8,248 nucleotides of DNA from Balneolales bacterium (lineage in GTDB: Bacteria > Bacteroidota > Rhodothermia > Balneolales > Natronogracilivirgulaceae): assembly GCA_007120555.1 (NCBI GenBank), contig SKNL01000135.1, positions 1-8,248 of the forward strand, written 5' to 3'. The translations under genes and the position numbers were made by a program. This document shows, in pieces, positions 7,346-8,248 of this stretch. The notes below the pieces were generated by a model. That model saw only the letters and a list, made by a program, of their open reading frames with translations. It searched no databases and was not told the origin of the DNA. Each line of letters opens with the position of its first letter. Position 1 is the stretch's first letter.

Positions 7346-7986
7346 GCACCCCGGATAACAATCGGAGCGGGCTTCGGCCGCCGCATGGCTTCCATCCCGT
7401 AATCGACATCGGCGATACCTGGGAAGTGCTTGACCTGTCGAGAGGATACGACCCGGAAGCCATCTCGCTGGACCCGCCCTCCGTTGGCCGCTATAATGAA
7501 CACCGTCGCAGGATGTACACTACCGGTCTGTTCAAAGGCGTGCGCAACATCCACATGGGCATCGATATCTGGGTGCCGGAGGGCACACCGGTTTGTGCTT
7601 TTGCGGACGGCCACGTGCTTTTTTCCCGCGACAACGACAACCCGGGCGATTACGGTCCCACCATTGTCACGGAGCACCGGGTCCGCCTGGGGCCGCATCC
7701 ACCCGAAACCAAACACCCACCCGAAACCATATACGCGCTTTTCGGCCACCTCAGCAGGAAATCGCTTGAAACTGTCACCGCAGGCATGCCGCTGAAGTCC
7801 GGTCAGCCGTTTGCCGAGGTCGGCGGGGCCGAAGAAAATGGTGGATGGGTCCCGCATCTGCACTTTCAACTCGCACGCGAGCGTCCACCGGTACCCGATC
7901 TGCCCGGTGTGGTTGCTCCGGAAGACCACGAAAACGCCCTGCGCATCTATCCCGACCCGCAGCTGGTCCTGGGCCGGCTGTACTGA
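7342..7986 (+). CDS. M23 (LytM-fold) metallopeptidase-like protein, cytosolic
   Basis: This 214-residue protein carries the M23 zinc site: H71 and D75 in the H-x-x-x-D motif (NIHMGIDIWVPEGTPV), and H172/H174 in the H-x-H motif (WVPHLHFQL). H136 in YALFGHLS is the usual extra active-site histidine. All expected catalytic residues are present. It lacks a signal peptide, lipobox, membrane helix, and SH3, LysM or coiled-coil parts, so it is unlikely to be a secreted cell-wall endopeptidase. The segments DYGPTIVTEH and EENGGWVPHLHFQL recall the central M23 domain of APH-M23-class III aminotransferase fusions (from memory, not searched). An in-frame 18-bp tandem duplication gives HPPETK-HPPETI at 119-130. 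The start overlaps the racemase stop by 4 nt. A role on small amino-acid substrates is inferred. Confidence 0.87.
   Translation: MSTPDNNRSGLRPPHGFHPVIDIGDTWEVLDLSRGYDPEAISLDPPSVGRYNEHRRRMYTTGLFKGVRNIHMGIDIWVPEGTPVCAFADGHVLFSRDNDNPGDYGPTIVTEHRVRLGPHPPETKHPPETIYALFGHLSRKSLETVTAGMPLKSGQPFAEVGGAEENGGWVPHLHFQLARERPPVPDLPGVVAPEDHENALRIYPDPQLVLGRLY
7696..7731 (+). repeat. In-frame 18-bp tandem duplication within the M23-like gene
   Basis: The unit at 7696-7713 (encoding HPPETK) is repeated at 7714-7731 (encoding HPPETI) with two base differences. It lies in a loop between two strands of the M23 fold and keeps the frame. Confidence 0.9.
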
Positions 7987-8002
7987 AAACAACCACCAAC
8001 GT

Positions 8003-8248
8003 ATGACACTCACAGACATCCGGCAGCAGCTGCACCGGCTCGCTGAAACAGCCCATCAGGAAAAGGAAACAGCCGCGTTTGTCACCGCCAGGCTGCGTGA
8101 AACCGGTATAAGCGACATCCGGGAAGGCATTGGTGGATACGGCCTGGTGGCCACCATTGACAGCCGGCGCCCCGGACCCACGCTGCTTTTCCGGGCCGAA
8201 CTGGATGCCCTGCCGATCGACGAAACCATTTCAATGCCGTACGCGTCC
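8003..8248 (+). CDS. M20D-family amidohydrolase (HipO/AbgB-like), N-terminal part, cut by window edge
   Basis: Eighty-two codons are readable from the ATG at 8003 to the right edge. LHRLAETAHQEKETAAFV matches the N-terminal family block usually written LHR-x-PE-x-x-x-QE-x-x-TA, and FRAELDALPIDE matches the M20D motif RADMDALPI-x-E. Family members are about 380-400 residues long, hydrolyse N-acyl amino acids, aminobenzoyl-glutamate or hormone conjugates in the cytosol, and use a binuclear metal site whose other ligands lie off the edge. It starts 16 nt after the M23 stop, so it belongs to the same operon. In the first block PE has become AE and the usual aromatic is absent, a small deviation. 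The substrate is unknown; the GNAT product or an imported N-acyl amino acid would fit. Confidence 0.88.
   Translation, partial: MTLTDIRQQLHRLAETAHQEKETAAFVTARLRETGISDIREGIGGYGLVATIDSRRPGPTLLFRAELDALPIDETISMPYAS

Noticed and set aside
7342..7986. Secreted cell-wall endopeptidase
   Set aside because: There is no signal peptide, lipobox or membrane helix, and the start codon is fixed by the ATGA overlap inside an amino-acid enzyme operon.

Overview
The window looks like ordinary chromosome from a bacterium of the Bacteroidota/Balneolota/Rhodothermota assemblage (inference). Three things point there. Two promoters match the Bacteroidota-type pattern TTTG-N20-TAnnTTT(G). Almost no gene start has a recognisable Shine-Dalgarno sequence. 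The gene repertoire fits: lysine 6-transaminase, MetZ-type sulfhydrylase, SSS symporter. Base composition is moderately GC-rich in genes and AT-rich between them. There are no transposases, phage genes or CRISPR arrays.

Layout. Positions 1-1003 (minus) hold the first 334 residues of an L-lysine 6-transaminase; its C-terminus lies off the left edge. A divergent promoter region follows, then a single initiator tRNA gene (1179-1254, plus) with its own promoter and a strong intrinsic terminator. Next come four tandem copies of a 16-bp unit (1361-1424) that run into the stop codon of metZ. A minus-strand group then reads, in transcription order, OsmC-family protein (4055-3627), a soluble histidine kinase without a recognisable sensor domain (3547-2573), and O-succinylhomoserine sulfhydrylase metZ (2589-1423). 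The kinase and metZ frames overlap by 17 nt.

From 4227 to the right edge all genes are on the plus strand: a sodium:solute symporter, a GNAT N-acetyltransferase, an alanine/ornithine-racemase-family PLP enzyme, a cytosolic M23 metallopeptidase-like protein, and an M20D amidohydrolase cut by the right edge. From GNAT to M20D the genes are tightly packed (2-nt gap, ATGA overlap, 16-nt gap), so they are very probably one operon. The symporter lies 105 nt upstream and may be its first gene.

How the genes may work together. The minus-strand group joins sulfur amino-acid synthesis (MetZ) to a thiol-dependent peroxidase-like protein (OsmC) and a signalling kinase. The plus-strand group looks like uptake and processing of an amino acid or an N-acylated amino acid: import, N-acetylation, alpha-carbon inversion, and amide hydrolysis. 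The M23-like protein has no signal peptide. As I recall the family, it resembles the middle domain of APH-M23-class III aminotransferase fusion proteins more than secreted cell-wall hydrolases. That makes this cluster the best candidate for an undescribed amino-acid pathway. The substrate cannot be read from sequence alone; lysine or ornithine is a reasonable first guess.
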